A DNA stretch of 64,000 nucleotides, taken from NCBI GenBank assembly GCA_963798195.1, contig CAWCSF010000002.1, positions 62,001 through 126,000 on the forward strand, given 5' to 3'. A program made the position numbers and the translations under genes. Below are positions 16,053 to 23,385 of this stretch, piece by piece; within the stretch, counting starts at the first letter, position 1; each line of letters starts with the position of its first letter. Source of the stretch: CAVSRC01 sp963798195. Its GTDB lineage: Bacteria; Pseudomonadota; Alphaproteobacteria; Rhizobiales; Kaistiaceae. Below the pieces are notes generated by a model. That model was not told where the DNA came from. It saw only the letters and a list, made by a program, of their open reading frames with translations, and searched no databases.

Positions 16053-17873
16053 ATGCGGCGCGGAATCGCGCGCTTGGGCATGGCGGCCGCTACGCTGGCT
16101 TTCACGCTGATCGGGCTCGGCCAGGCTTCCGCGGAAGACCGCGCGCTGAAGCTCTACAACCTCCACACCCACGAACGCGCCACGATCGTCTTCAAGCGCA
16201 ACGGCGTCTACGATCGCGGCGGGCTGAAAGCCATCAACGAATTCCTGCGCGACTGGCGCAAGGAAAAGTCCACCAACATGGACCCGCATCTGTTCGATCT
16301 GCTCTGGCAGGTCTACGGCAAGTCCGGGTCGAGCGATTATATTCAGGTGGTTTGCGGATACCGCTCGCCTGAGACCAATGGCATGCTCCGCCGGCGTTCC
16401 AACGGCGTCGCCAAGAACAGCCTGCACATGCAGGGCAAGGCGATGGATTTCTTTATTCCCGACGTGCCGTTGCCCAAGTTGCGCGCGATCGGCCTGCAGA
16501 TGCAGATCGGCGGCGTTGGCTTCTACCCGACTTCCGGCTCGCCGTTCGTCCACATGGATACCGGCTCGGTCCGCCATTGGCCGCGCATGACCCGCGAACA
16601 GCTGGTGCGCGTGTTCCCGAACGGGAACACCCTGCATGTTCCCTCGGACGGCAAGCCGCTGCCCGGCTATGCCCAGGCGCTCGCCGCTTACAAGGCCCGC
16701 AAGTCGGGCATGACCGCTGACACCCAGGTTGCCAGCTTCGGCGGTTCGCCGGTCATCAAGGGAGCCCCGGCACCGGTCGGCAAGCCGATGGTGATCGCCG
16801 CCGCCGACCAGGTTGACGACGAGGAAGAAGCGGACGAGGCGACCGTCGCCGATGCGCCGGCGCCGAAGCGCGCCATTGGCGTTGCCGTCGCTTCCTACGC
16901 CACGACCACGATGCCGATGCCGCGACTTGCGCCGCGCCACGCCCAGCCGACCGTGATCGCAGCCGCCGAGCCGCTGGTTCCGCCGGCGAGCATCCCGTCG
17001 CCCGGCCCCGACCGGATCGCCTTGATCGCCGAGGCGTCGCTGACGTCGCCCGATTTCGACTTTGGCGGCCCGCAGGACTGGTCGGCTCCGGCCGTACCGG
17101 CAGCGCTCGCCGCCGCCATGGCCGAGCGTGACCAGACGCGCCGCGGCACATCGCTGCCGATAGCACCGACTTCCGTCGTTGCGACCATCGATGTCGGCCG
17201 CCCGCTCCGCGCCGAGGCAATGACCACCGCCGTTCTCCGGCGTAGCGACGATGCGAATTCCGATAACACGGTCCCGCGCCTGCTGGCCTACGCACCGGCC
17301 GTGCAGCCCGCCGAGCCGGCGGTACATGCCAACGCCGGCGGCATCCCCTTCCCGCGCCTCAATCCGATCCGCGCCGCCTCCGCGACCCCGCTGCGGGTCC
17401 GCGACGTGCGGCCGCAGCGTTCGTCGCGCGCGCCGCAGCTCACGATGACGGTGCTCGATACGCAGGGCCTGCGGATGTGGATCGGCTCCCTGTCGACGCG
17501 GCAAAAGGCTTACGCCGTACTGACCATGCCGGACTACCGGTCGGGCTCCAGCATGATGGACAAGCCCGACATGGCGATGGCCGCGGGCTTCGGCGACGCC
17601 GCCTACGCCGGGCTGCGCACCGACCACTTCTCCGGCCCGCTGGTCCGCCAGCCCGCCGTGGTCGATCTCCGGCTCGAACTCTTTCGTATCCTCGACCCGC
17701 TAAGCGGGTCCGGCACTTCCCATCATTCGGACGGCAGGGTCATCCCCAGCGCCGTCATGTACAATTCCAGCAGCGCTTCCTGCTCCTGGCGCTCGGAGCT
17801 GTCCTGCTTGCGGATGCGCACGATCGTTCTCAACACCTTGGTGTCGAAGCCGTTGCCCTTGGCCTCCGCGTAG
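16053..17873 (+). CDS. DUF882 / YcbK-like M15 murein peptidase with long tail
   Basis: The predicted 606-residue exported protein has a signal peptide at 1 to about 28 (ending near GQASA). The DUF882/peptidase M15-like domain (about 30-190) carries the zinc-binding pattern SLHMQGKAMDFF (near residue 125) and FVHMDTG (near 165), as in YcbK and D,D-carboxypeptidase-like enzymes. After about residue 200 the sequence is Ala/Pro-rich and low complexity for 400 residues. I chose ATG 16053 because it starts the signal peptide; upstream in-frame codons add an improbable leader. The 3' end runs 151 bp into the convergent gapR gene, and the last ~50 residues look unlike protein, so a frameshift or earlier stop is possible. 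Confidence 0.8.
   Translation: MRRGIARLGMAAATLAFTLIGLGQASAEDRALKLYNLHTHERATIVFKRNGVYDRGGLKAINEFLRDWRKEKSTNMDPHLFDLLWQVYGKSGSSDYIQVVCGYRSPETNGMLRRRSNGVAKNSLHMQGKAMDFFIPDVPLPKLRAIGLQMQIGGVGFYPTSGSPFVHMDTGSVRHWPRMTREQLVRVFPNGNTLHVPSDGKPLPGYAQALAAYKARKSGMTADTQVASFGGSPVIKGAPAPVGKPMVIAAADQVDDEEEADEATVADAPAPKRAIGVAVASYATTTMPMPRLAPRHAQPTVIAAAEPLVPPASIPSPGPDRIALIAEASLTSPDFDFGGPQDWSAPAVPAALAAAMAERDQTRRGTSLPIAPTSVVATIDVGRPLRAEAMTTAVLRRSDDANSDNTVPRLLAYAPAVQPAEPAVHANAGGIPFPRLNPIRAASATPLRVRDVRPQRSSRAPQLTMTVLDTQGLRMWIGSLSTRQKAYAVLTMPDYRSGSSMMDKPDMAMAAGFGDAAYAGLRTDHFSGPLVRQPAVVDLRLELFRILDPLSGSGTSHHSDGRVIPSAVMYNSSSASCSWRSELSCLRMRTIVLNTLVSKPLPLASA
17694..17710. terminator. Short inverted repeat between DUF882 gene and gapR
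   Basis: GACCCGC-TAA-GCGGGTC forms a 7-bp perfect stem with a 3-nt loop, 13 bp beyond the gapR stop and inside the apparent end of the DUF882 reading frame. There is no T-run on either strand, so it is a weak terminator candidate at best. Confidence 0.3.
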
Positions 17874-17980
17874 ACCTCCTTGATGTCGTCGGCGAGCGCC
17901 TGCTTTTCTTCTTCCAGTCGCTCGATCCGCTCGACCAGGGACTTGAGCTGATCCTTGGCGAAGCCTGCGGGGTCGGCCAT
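17723..17980 (-). CDS. gapR: GapR nucleoid-associated protein (DUF2312)
   Basis: This 85-residue helical protein has a long N-terminal coiled-coil (LKSLVERIERLEEEKQALAD) followed by the conserved block EVYAEAKGNGFDTKVLRTIV and RIRKQD. This is the DUF2312 signature, known as GapR in Caulobacter. GapR is an essential alphaproteobacterial protein that clamps overtwisted, AT-rich DNA ahead of forks and polymerases. The start is the ATG at 17980 (MADPAGFAKDQL); a longer open frame upstream has no GapR similarity. Length is close to the Caulobacter protein. It is convergent with, and overlapped by, the DUF882 frame. Confidence 0.95.
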   Translation of the reverse strand: MADPAGFAKDQLKSLVERIERLEEEKQALADDIKEVYAEAKGNGFDTKVLRTIVRIRKQDSSERQEQEALLELYMTALGMTLPSE

Positions 17981-18136
17981 GTCTGCACGCTCCTGTAACG
18001 CATGAGGGGGACGCCCCTTGCGGGCGTGCCGGGTGAGTGCCCCGAGTTCTCGCCCCCGGTCAAGCCTGCCGCTGGCGAAGAAAACACCGCACGAATAAGC
18101 TGGCGTCACTCCCAGACATCGGAACATGGAAAGCGC

Positions 18137-18436
18137 ATGCCGACATATCTTGTGACCTATCGCTTCGGCCACGGCGGAGACTATGGTGCGCGCGTCGACC
18201 AGTTCCTGGGGCGCATCCAGGAGGGCGACTGGTGGGGCGAAACGGGATCGACGGTCCTCGTCAACTCGGACGAAACCATCGATGCGTTCTGCCGGCGCAT
18301 TCTCGCACCGTCCTGCTTCAACGATCGTCTGGATATTGCGGTTGTCTTCGACGTCGACAACCGTCAGGCGCGCGCCAAAGGGAGCTTGCGCGACGGCCAT
18401 CTGTTCGTCGCCGCCCCATGGGTCAAGCGCATCTAG
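18137..18436 (+). CDS. Small hypothetical protein, possible SinR/Cas2-like fold
   Basis: This 99-residue protein begins MPTYLVTYRFGHGGDYGARV and continues with GDWWGETGSTVLVNSDETID and DRLDIAVVFDV. That order (beta strand YLVTY, helix, WW plus S/T-x-x-V, a helix of the form ETIDAFCRRI, then a final strand after DRL) resembles small SinR-like ferredoxin-fold proteins related to Cas2. There are no CRISPR repeats or cas genes nearby, so a CRISPR role is not implied. The ATG at 18137 starts the first strand; the open frame upstream is unlike protein. It is convergent with the DUF1244 gene, with 4 bp between stops. Confidence 0.6.
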   Translation: MPTYLVTYRFGHGGDYGARVDQFLGRIQEGDWWGETGSTVLVNSDETIDAFCRRILAPSCFNDRLDIAVVFDVDNRQARAKGSLRDGHLFVAAPWVKRI

Positions 18437-18440
18437 ACGG

Positions 18441-18746
18441 TCAGTGCTTCGGCCGATTGCCGGCGAAGGCCGCAAGAGATTCCGGAGAGGCTTCCTTCTG
18501 GTGTAGCGCCTGCCATTCGGCGTAGGGCATGCCGTAGACGAGCTCCCGCGAGGAGTCCTTGTCGATGGCGATGCCCGCCTCTTCGGCTGCCTCGCGATAC
18601 CAGTTGGCCAGACAGTTGCGGCAGAAGCCTGCGAGATTCATCAGATCGATGTTCTGAACGTCGCTTCGTGTCCGCAGATGCTCGGCCAGCCGGCGAAAGA
18701 CCGCCGCTTCGAGTTCGGTCTTCTTCGCGTCGTCGATATCCGCCAT
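18441..18746 (-). CDS. DUF1244 family protein
   Basis: The 101-residue protein matches the DUF1244 family (PF06844) through FRRLAEHLRTRSDVQNIDLM followed directly by NLAGFCRNCLANWYREAAEE. The two Cys in FCRNC are conserved in the family. It is small, cytoplasmic and of unknown function, found next to N-formylglutamate amidohydrolase and pyruvate kinase genes in many rhizobia. It lies 29 bp downstream of the amidohydrolase gene on the same strand, probably one operon. Confidence 0.88.
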   Translation of the reverse strand: MADIDDAKKTELEAAVFRRLAEHLRTRSDVQNIDLMNLAGFCRNCLANWYREAAEEAGIAIDKDSSRELVYGMPYAEWQALHQKEASPESLAAFAGNRPKH

Positions 18747-18775
18747 CTGTCACACTCCCGGAAATTGCGTCGCCA

Positions 18776-19606
18776 CTAGATAGGCACCACCGGCCCGGTG
18801 TGCGACCCATAGTGGCGAATGGCATGCACATCGGCACGACTGTTCAACTTGGAAACGATCGGCGCGAGACGGTCGATCCACGACGCAACCCCTGCCGGAT
18901 CGCCGATCAGGTCCTGGCGAATCTCGAGGAGACCGTGGGCAAGACCCCGGCGCGTCGCGTGGCGGTACATCGAATCGTTGGCGAGCGCTCCGGTGTAGGG
19001 CTCGTTGTCGCCGACGATGAGATCGGGATCGACGCGGAGCGCCGCGATGAGCGGCTCGGCCATGCGCGGATCGACATCCCACAAGACGCCGGCATGCCAG
19101 GGCCGCCGATAACCGCGCCAGACCGGCGTGTAGCTGTGGATCGACAGGATGGCAGGCGGCACCCCCGTCGCGAGGGCGCGGTCGATCGCCGCGTCGACGG
19201 CGGCGTGATACGGGCCGTGGTAGCGCGCTATGCGCTGCGCCCGCTCCGTGGCATCGACAGACGCATTTCCCGGAACGACCGCGCCGTCGGACAGGCGCAT
19301 GATGAGCGTCGGATCATCCTCGCCGCGATTGGCGTCGATCAGCAAGCGCGAAAACGTGGACAGCACGGCCGGCACGCCCAGTCGTTCCGCCAGGCCACGA
19401 CTTACTGCCGCAGCGCCGGGATCGTAGGCGATGTGACGCTGAAACTCCTCCGGCGGAAGACCGAGGTTTCCGTATTCGGGCGGCAGGCGATTCTCGGCGT
19501 GATCGCAAATGACCAGAAGCCCGGCCGCCGGATCCCCGTCGACAATCGTGAATGGCTGAAAATCGCCGGCGACAGGGCCGGTCCGCGCAATGCTGGCAAC
19601 GTCCAT
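18776..19606 (-). CDS. N-formylglutamate amidohydrolase family protein
   Basis: The 276-residue protein has the family signature: VICDHAENRLPPEYGNLGL near residue 33, SRLLIDANRGEDDPTLI as the Arg-containing substrate region, and a conserved SIHSYTPVWRG block with metal-binding His. This branch is annotated as N-formylglutamate amidohydrolase but differs from the second copy in this window (28432-29322); true substrate is uncertain. The ATG at 19606 begins the conserved N-terminus. The neighbours DUF1244 (downstream) and the divergent DUF1036-pyk pair are typical company in Hyphomicrobiales. Confidence 0.85.
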   Translation of the reverse strand: MDVASIARTGPVAGDFQPFTIVDGDPAAGLLVICDHAENRLPPEYGNLGLPPEEFQRHIAYDPGAAAVSRGLAERLGVPAVLSTFSRLLIDANRGEDDPTLIMRLSDGAVVPGNASVDATERAQRIARYHGPYHAAVDAAIDRALATGVPPAILSIHSYTPVWRGYRRPWHAGVLWDVDPRMAEPLIAALRVDPDLIVGDNEPYTGALANDSMYRHATRRGLAHGLLEIRQDLIGDPAGVASWIDRLAPIVSKLNSRADVHAIRHYGSHTGPVVPI

Positions 19607-19828
19607 CGGGCGGCGATCATAGAGAGGCGCCCGGCGCGCTGCCAGTGACCCTGCGGTCACGATCCCGCCGTGTTCTGCCCCGACAAGAAGCCCCGAGATT
19701 GTCGGCACCGGAAAAGCGCGGCAAAGTGGACCCAGGGACGGGCACCGACCGCGTTGACGGGCTGAATCGTGCGCGCCATAAGTGCGCGGAATGTCCACCA
19801 AAGCATTGAGTCAATAGATTTTCCGACC

Positions 19829-20395
19829 GTGGCCAAACGATCGCGCAGCATCAAATCGTGGCATCGTCAGGTGGTTGTCATCGCCAGTATCGCCATCCTT
19901 GTGGTGATCGGCGCAGTCGCCTTCGTCCTTCTGCGCCAGGGCGCCGGTAGCGACGCCGAAGCGCGCCTGCTCTCGGAGACCACCATAACCGCAGGCGTTT
20001 CCGGCCGCGCCGCCGACGCCGGCGGCAGCGGCTTGCGTCTGTGCAACCGCACGCCGAGCCGTGTCGGCATCGCCATCGGCTACAAGGAAAACCGGCGCTG
20101 GGCGACCGAAGGCTGGTGGAACGTCGCCCCCGACACATGCGAGACGCTGGTCGCCGGATCGCTGGTCTCCCGCTTCTACTACGTGTATGCCGTCGACTAC
20201 GACCGGGGCGGGGTATGGGGTGGCAAAGCGCAGATGTGCACGCGCGACAAGATGTTCACGATCCACGGCATCGAAGACTGCGTTGCGCGCGGCTTCGAGA
20301 AGACCGGGTTCTTTGAGGTCGATACCGGCGAGCAGAAGAGCTGGACGGTCCAGTTGACCGAACCGGGCCAGAACCAAGCGGGAACCGGCGGCTGA
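19829..20395 (+). CDS. DUF1036 membrane-anchored protein
   Basis: The protein has a basic N-terminus, one transmembrane helix (about residues 13-35, VVVIASIAILVVIGAVAFVL) and a periplasmic DUF1036 domain with LRLCNRTPSRVGIAIGYK, GWWNVAPDTCETL and FYYVYAVDYD. The paired Cys residues (LCN, DTCE, QMCTRD, EDCV) probably form disulfides outside the cytoplasm. The start is uncertain: I chose the GTG at 19829 (188 residues); another GTG at 19769 adds 20 residues. The stop overlaps the pyk start codon (TGATG), so the two genes are translationally coupled. Confidence 0.78.
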   Translation: MAKRSRSIKSWHRQVVVIASIAILVVIGAVAFVLLRQGAGSDAEARLLSETTITAGVSGRAADAGGSGLRLCNRTPSRVGIAIGYKENRRWATEGWWNVAPDTCETLVAGSLVSRFYYVYAVDYDRGGVWGGKAQMCTRDKMFTIHGIEDCVARGFEKTGFFEVDTGEQKSWTVQLTEPGQNQAGTGG

Positions 20396-21831
20396 TGAGG
20401 CGCACCCGCCGGACAAAGATTCTCGCCACGCTTGGACCGGCATCTTCCGACAAGGCGGTCATCGGAAAACTGTTTCGGGCCGGCGCCGATCTCTTTCGCA
20501 TCAACATGAGCCACTCGAGCCATGACGTGATGCGGCAACTGGTGACCACGATCCGCGAAGTCGAGACGGAGGAGGCGCGCCCGATCGGCATCCTGGTGGA
20601 TTTGCAGGGTCCGAAGCTGCGCGTCGGCGTTTTTGCCAACAAGAGCATCGACCTGACGCCCGGCCAGACTTTCGTGCTCGACTCAAATCCGGAGCCGGGG
20701 GACGCCAGCCGGGTCGGACTGCCCCACCCCGAAATTCTCTCCGCCCTCGAGGTCGGCCACCGGCTGCTCCTCGACGACGGCAAGGTGCGGCTTCGGGTTA
20801 CCAAGGCGACAAAGACGCGTGCGGTGACCACGGTCGAAGTCGGCAACAAGCTTTCCGACCGCAAGGGCGTCAGCGTTCCCGACACCACCATCGGCTTCAG
20901 CGCGCTGACGCCGAAGGATCGCTCCGACCTCGAGGCGGCGCTTAACGCCGGCGTCGACTGGATCGCGCTTTCGTTCATTCAGCGGCCGGAGGATCTTGCC
21001 GAGGTGCGCAAGATCGCCCGCGGCCGCGCCAGCGTGCTCGCCAAGATCGAGAAGCCGCAGGCCGTCGAACGCCTCGCGGCGATCGTCGAGAACGCCGACG
21101 CGCTGATGGTGGCGCGCGGAGACCTTGGCGTCGAGATGCCCCTGGAGCGCGTGCCCGGCATCCAGAAGCAGATCACCCGCGCAGCGCGGCGCGCCGGCAA
21201 GCCGGTGGTCGTCGCCACGCAGATGCTGGAATCGATGATCACCGCCCCGACGCCAACCCGCGCCGAAGTGTCCGACGTCGCGACCGCCGTGTTCGAAGGC
21301 TGCGATGCAATCATGCTGTCGGCGGAGTCCGCCTCCGGCGCCTATCCGGTGGAAGCCGTCTCGACGATGGACAGCATCGCCACCGAGGTCGAGCGCGACC
21401 CGAACTACGTCAACATCATGCGGGCGCAGCGCACCGAGCCGGAAGCAACCGGCTCCGACGCCATTTCCGCGGCGGCGCGCCAGATCGCCGAAACGCTCAA
21501 CCTCGCCGCCATCTGCTGCTTCACCTCGTCGGGCACCACGGCCATGCGCGCCGCGCGCGAGCGCCCCAGCACCCCGATTCTCGCCATGTCACCGGTCATG
21601 TCGACCGTGCGCCGCCTGTCCATCGTGTGGGGGCTGCATTCGGTCTACGGCAATGAACCGGACAATCTCGACGCAATGGTCAGCCACGCCTGCTTCGTCG
21701 CCCACCAGGAAGGCTTCGCCAAGCCGGGCGACCGCATCATTCTCACGGCCGGCGTTCCTCTCGGAACGCCCGGCGCAACCAACATGCTGAGAATTGCTTA
21801 CGTCAATCCGGATGGTTTCGGCGGCGCCTGA
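20395..21831 (+). CDS. pyk: Pyruvate kinase
   Basis: The 478-residue enzyme converts phosphoenolpyruvate and ADP to pyruvate and ATP. Motifs seen are RRTRRTKILATLGPAS at the N-terminus, FRINMSHSS (substrate Arg and Asn), LVDLQGPKLRVG, the catalytic Lys region VLAKIEKPQAVE, MVARGDLGVEMP, and the metal/K+ site VATQMLESMI with the A-x-P-T-R-A-E stretch. The C-terminal allosteric domain is present. Normal length. It begins inside the stop of the DUF1036 gene. In Hyphomicrobiales this is the main glycolytic pyruvate kinase. Confidence 0.97.
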   Translation: MRRTRRTKILATLGPASSDKAVIGKLFRAGADLFRINMSHSSHDVMRQLVTTIREVETEEARPIGILVDLQGPKLRVGVFANKSIDLTPGQTFVLDSNPEPGDASRVGLPHPEILSALEVGHRLLLDDGKVRLRVTKATKTRAVTTVEVGNKLSDRKGVSVPDTTIGFSALTPKDRSDLEAALNAGVDWIALSFIQRPEDLAEVRKIARGRASVLAKIEKPQAVERLAAIVENADALMVARGDLGVEMPLERVPGIQKQITRAARRAGKPVVVATQMLESMITAPTPTRAEVSDVATAVFEGCDAIMLSAESASGAYPVEAVSTMDSIATEVERDPNYVNIMRAQRTEPEATGSDAISAAARQIAETLNLAAICCFTSSGTTAMRAARERPSTPILAMSPVMSTVRRLSIVWGLHSVYGNEPDNLDAMVSHACFVAHQEGFAKPGDRIILTAGVPLGTPGATNMLRIAYVNPDGFGGA

Positions 21832-21843
21832 ACGGCAGGCCGG

Positions 21844-22434
21844 CTAGATACCCTTGCCGAGCTTGTCCTCGAGCAGTTGCAGCCCGACTTTGACGTCCTC
21901 GAGATTGGGATCGATCTCGAGGGCCAGACGGAAGGCGGTGACGGCCTTCTCCAGTTCGCCAAGGTCCCGCATGATCATGCCGAGACCGGACAGCGCCCCC
22001 CAGTGGCGGGGCTCCAGGGCAAGCGTGCGCTGGATGTCGGACAGCGAATGCCCGTAGTCCCCCATCATCCAGTAGACCGTCGCCCGCTTGTTCCAGCCTT
22101 CGGCAAACTCGGGCTTCATTGCGATCATGGCGTCGAGATAGCTGATTGCCAGGGAGTAGGCCCGGGCATCCATGGCCGCGATGGTGTAGTCCATCAGCCG
22201 GTTCACCTGCTGGTCGCCCGCATCCATCCACAGCGCCCAGATCTTCGCCTCGATCTTGCGGGCCTCGCTGTAGTCGTCGGTCTCCTTGAGGCTCGCGAAA
22301 AGGGCGTCGAGGCCCGGATTGTTCGCGTCGGGAGCCGCCACGGCGGGCGGAGTCGCGGCCGGTGGCGTTTCCACCGCCAGCGCCGAAGCAGGTGAGGCAA
22401 GAAGGGCGGCGGCGAGGGCGAAAGCGATCCGCAT
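21844..22434 (-). CDS. Secreted TPR protein (paralogue 1)
   Basis: The 196-residue protein has a signal peptide (1 to about 22, ending ASALA) and tetratricopeptide-like repeats in the mature part: AISYLDAMIAMKPEFAEGWN, KRATVYWMMGDYGHSLSDIQ and RTLALEPRHWGALSGLGMIM. It is a close paralogue of the next gene (22503-23102) along its full length, including the C-terminal LEDVKVGLQLLEDKLGKGI. It probably acts as a periplasmic scaffold; no partner is evident. The ATG at 22434 starts the signal peptide; a codon 30 nt upstream also opens the frame. Confidence 0.8.
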   Translation of the reverse strand: MRIAFALAAALLASPASALAVETPPAATPPAVAAPDANNPGLDALFASLKETDDYSEARKIEAKIWALWMDAGDQQVNRLMDYTIAAMDARAYSLAISYLDAMIAMKPEFAEGWNKRATVYWMMGDYGHSLSDIQRTLALEPRHWGALSGLGMIMRDLGELEKAVTAFRLALEIDPNLEDVKVGLQLLEDKLGKGI

Positions 22435-22502
22435 GAGATGAAGCCTATCGGCGGAAATCCGCACAGGTCAAAACACGCAAGCGTTACCTAACCGGCCAGG
22501 GC

Positions 22503-23102
22503 TCAGATGTCCTTGACCGTATCCTTTTCAAGTTCCTTGAGCGCCTTCTTCACGCTTTCCAGGTGCGGGTCGAGGGCAAGCGCCTGCCCGTATGCTTCCA
22601 TCGCCCGCTTGTCGTCGCCGATCTCGCGGAAGATCGAGCCGAGACCACTGAGCGCGCCGAAATGGCGCGGCTCGATGACCAGCACCCGCTCGATGTCGGC
22701 GACCGAAAGGCTGTACTTGTCGGTCAGGTAGTAGACAGTCGCGCGCTTGTTCCACCCTTCCGCGTAGTCGGGCTTGAGCGTTACGATCCGGTCGAGGAAA
22801 TCGAGCGCGGTGGCATAGTCCTTGTCCTCGATCGCCTGCAGGCTCCACGTCATCAGCAGATCGACCGTGTCGCTGCCGGACTGAAGCCACAACGTGATGA
22901 TCTCGGATTCGGCGCGGTTGGCCGACGTCTCGTCGGTTGCCGATTTCAGGGCTTCAAAGGCAGCGTCGAGCTTCTCGGCACGGCTCTGCACCACCGGATC
23001 GGCGGGAGCCGCGTTTTCGGCCGGGAGTTCCTCAACCGACCACGCGGGCAGCCCGGAAATGAACATCAGCGGGGCGACAAGCGCCGCGACAACGATTTTC
23101 AT
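22503..23102 (-). CDS. Secreted TPR protein (paralogue 2)
   Basis: The 199-residue protein has a signal peptide (1 to about 21) and three TPR-like units (ALDFLDRIVTLKPDYAEGWN, KRATVYYLTDKYSLSVADIE, RVLVIEPRHFGALSGLGSIF). It shares about half of its residues with the downstream paralogue, including the unusual KRATVY-W/Y repeat start and the VKK/VKV C-terminal helix, so the pair arose by tandem duplication. The ATG at 23102 places the signal peptide at the start. The ribosomal protein L36 gene lies 68 bp upstream on the same strand. Confidence 0.8.
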   Translation of the reverse strand: MKIVVAALVAPLMFISGLPAWSVEELPAENAAPADPVVQSRAEKLDAAFEALKSATDETSANRAESEIITLWLQSGSDTVDLLMTWSLQAIEDKDYATALDFLDRIVTLKPDYAEGWNKRATVYYLTDKYSLSVADIERVLVIEPRHFGALSGLGSIFREIGDDKRAMEAYGQALALDPHLESVKKALKELEKDTVKDI

Positions 23103-23170
23103 GTCCGGAATGATAGGGCGGTCCGCAAGGGCCGTCAAAGCCCTCCGACGTCAACATTGCGCGACGGCGA

Positions 23171-23296
23171 TTAGCCCTGACGCGCCTTGAAGCGGGGGTT
23201 GGTCTTGTTGATGATGTAGACACGCCCCTTGCGCCGTACGAGGCGATTGGCGCGGTGGCGCTTGCGGAGAGACCTCAGCGAATTACGAATTTTCAT
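23171..23296 (-). CDS. rpmJ: 50S ribosomal protein L36
   Basis: This 41-residue basic protein begins MKIRNSLRSLRKRHRANRLV and ends VYIINKTNPRFKARQG. This is the YkgO-like L36 form found in alphaproteobacteria, with the zinc-binding Cys replaced (no Cys present). It is a component of the large ribosomal subunit near the peptidyl transferase centre. The stand-alone location away from the ribosomal operons is normal for this paralogue. Confidence 0.95.
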   Translation of the reverse strand: MKIRNSLRSLRKRHRANRLVRRKGRVYIINKTNPRFKARQG

Positions 23297-23385
23297 GGCG
23301 ATCACGCGTGTTTTTTAACGAAACGAGCGCGGAAATCCGCGCCCTGTCGATTGGGCCGGGAAAATATGGAGACGAGGGCGGGGTG

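Noticed and set aside
18137..18436. CRISPR-Cas locus
   Set aside because: No direct-repeat array or other cas-like gene in the window; only a distant Cas2-type fold similarity.
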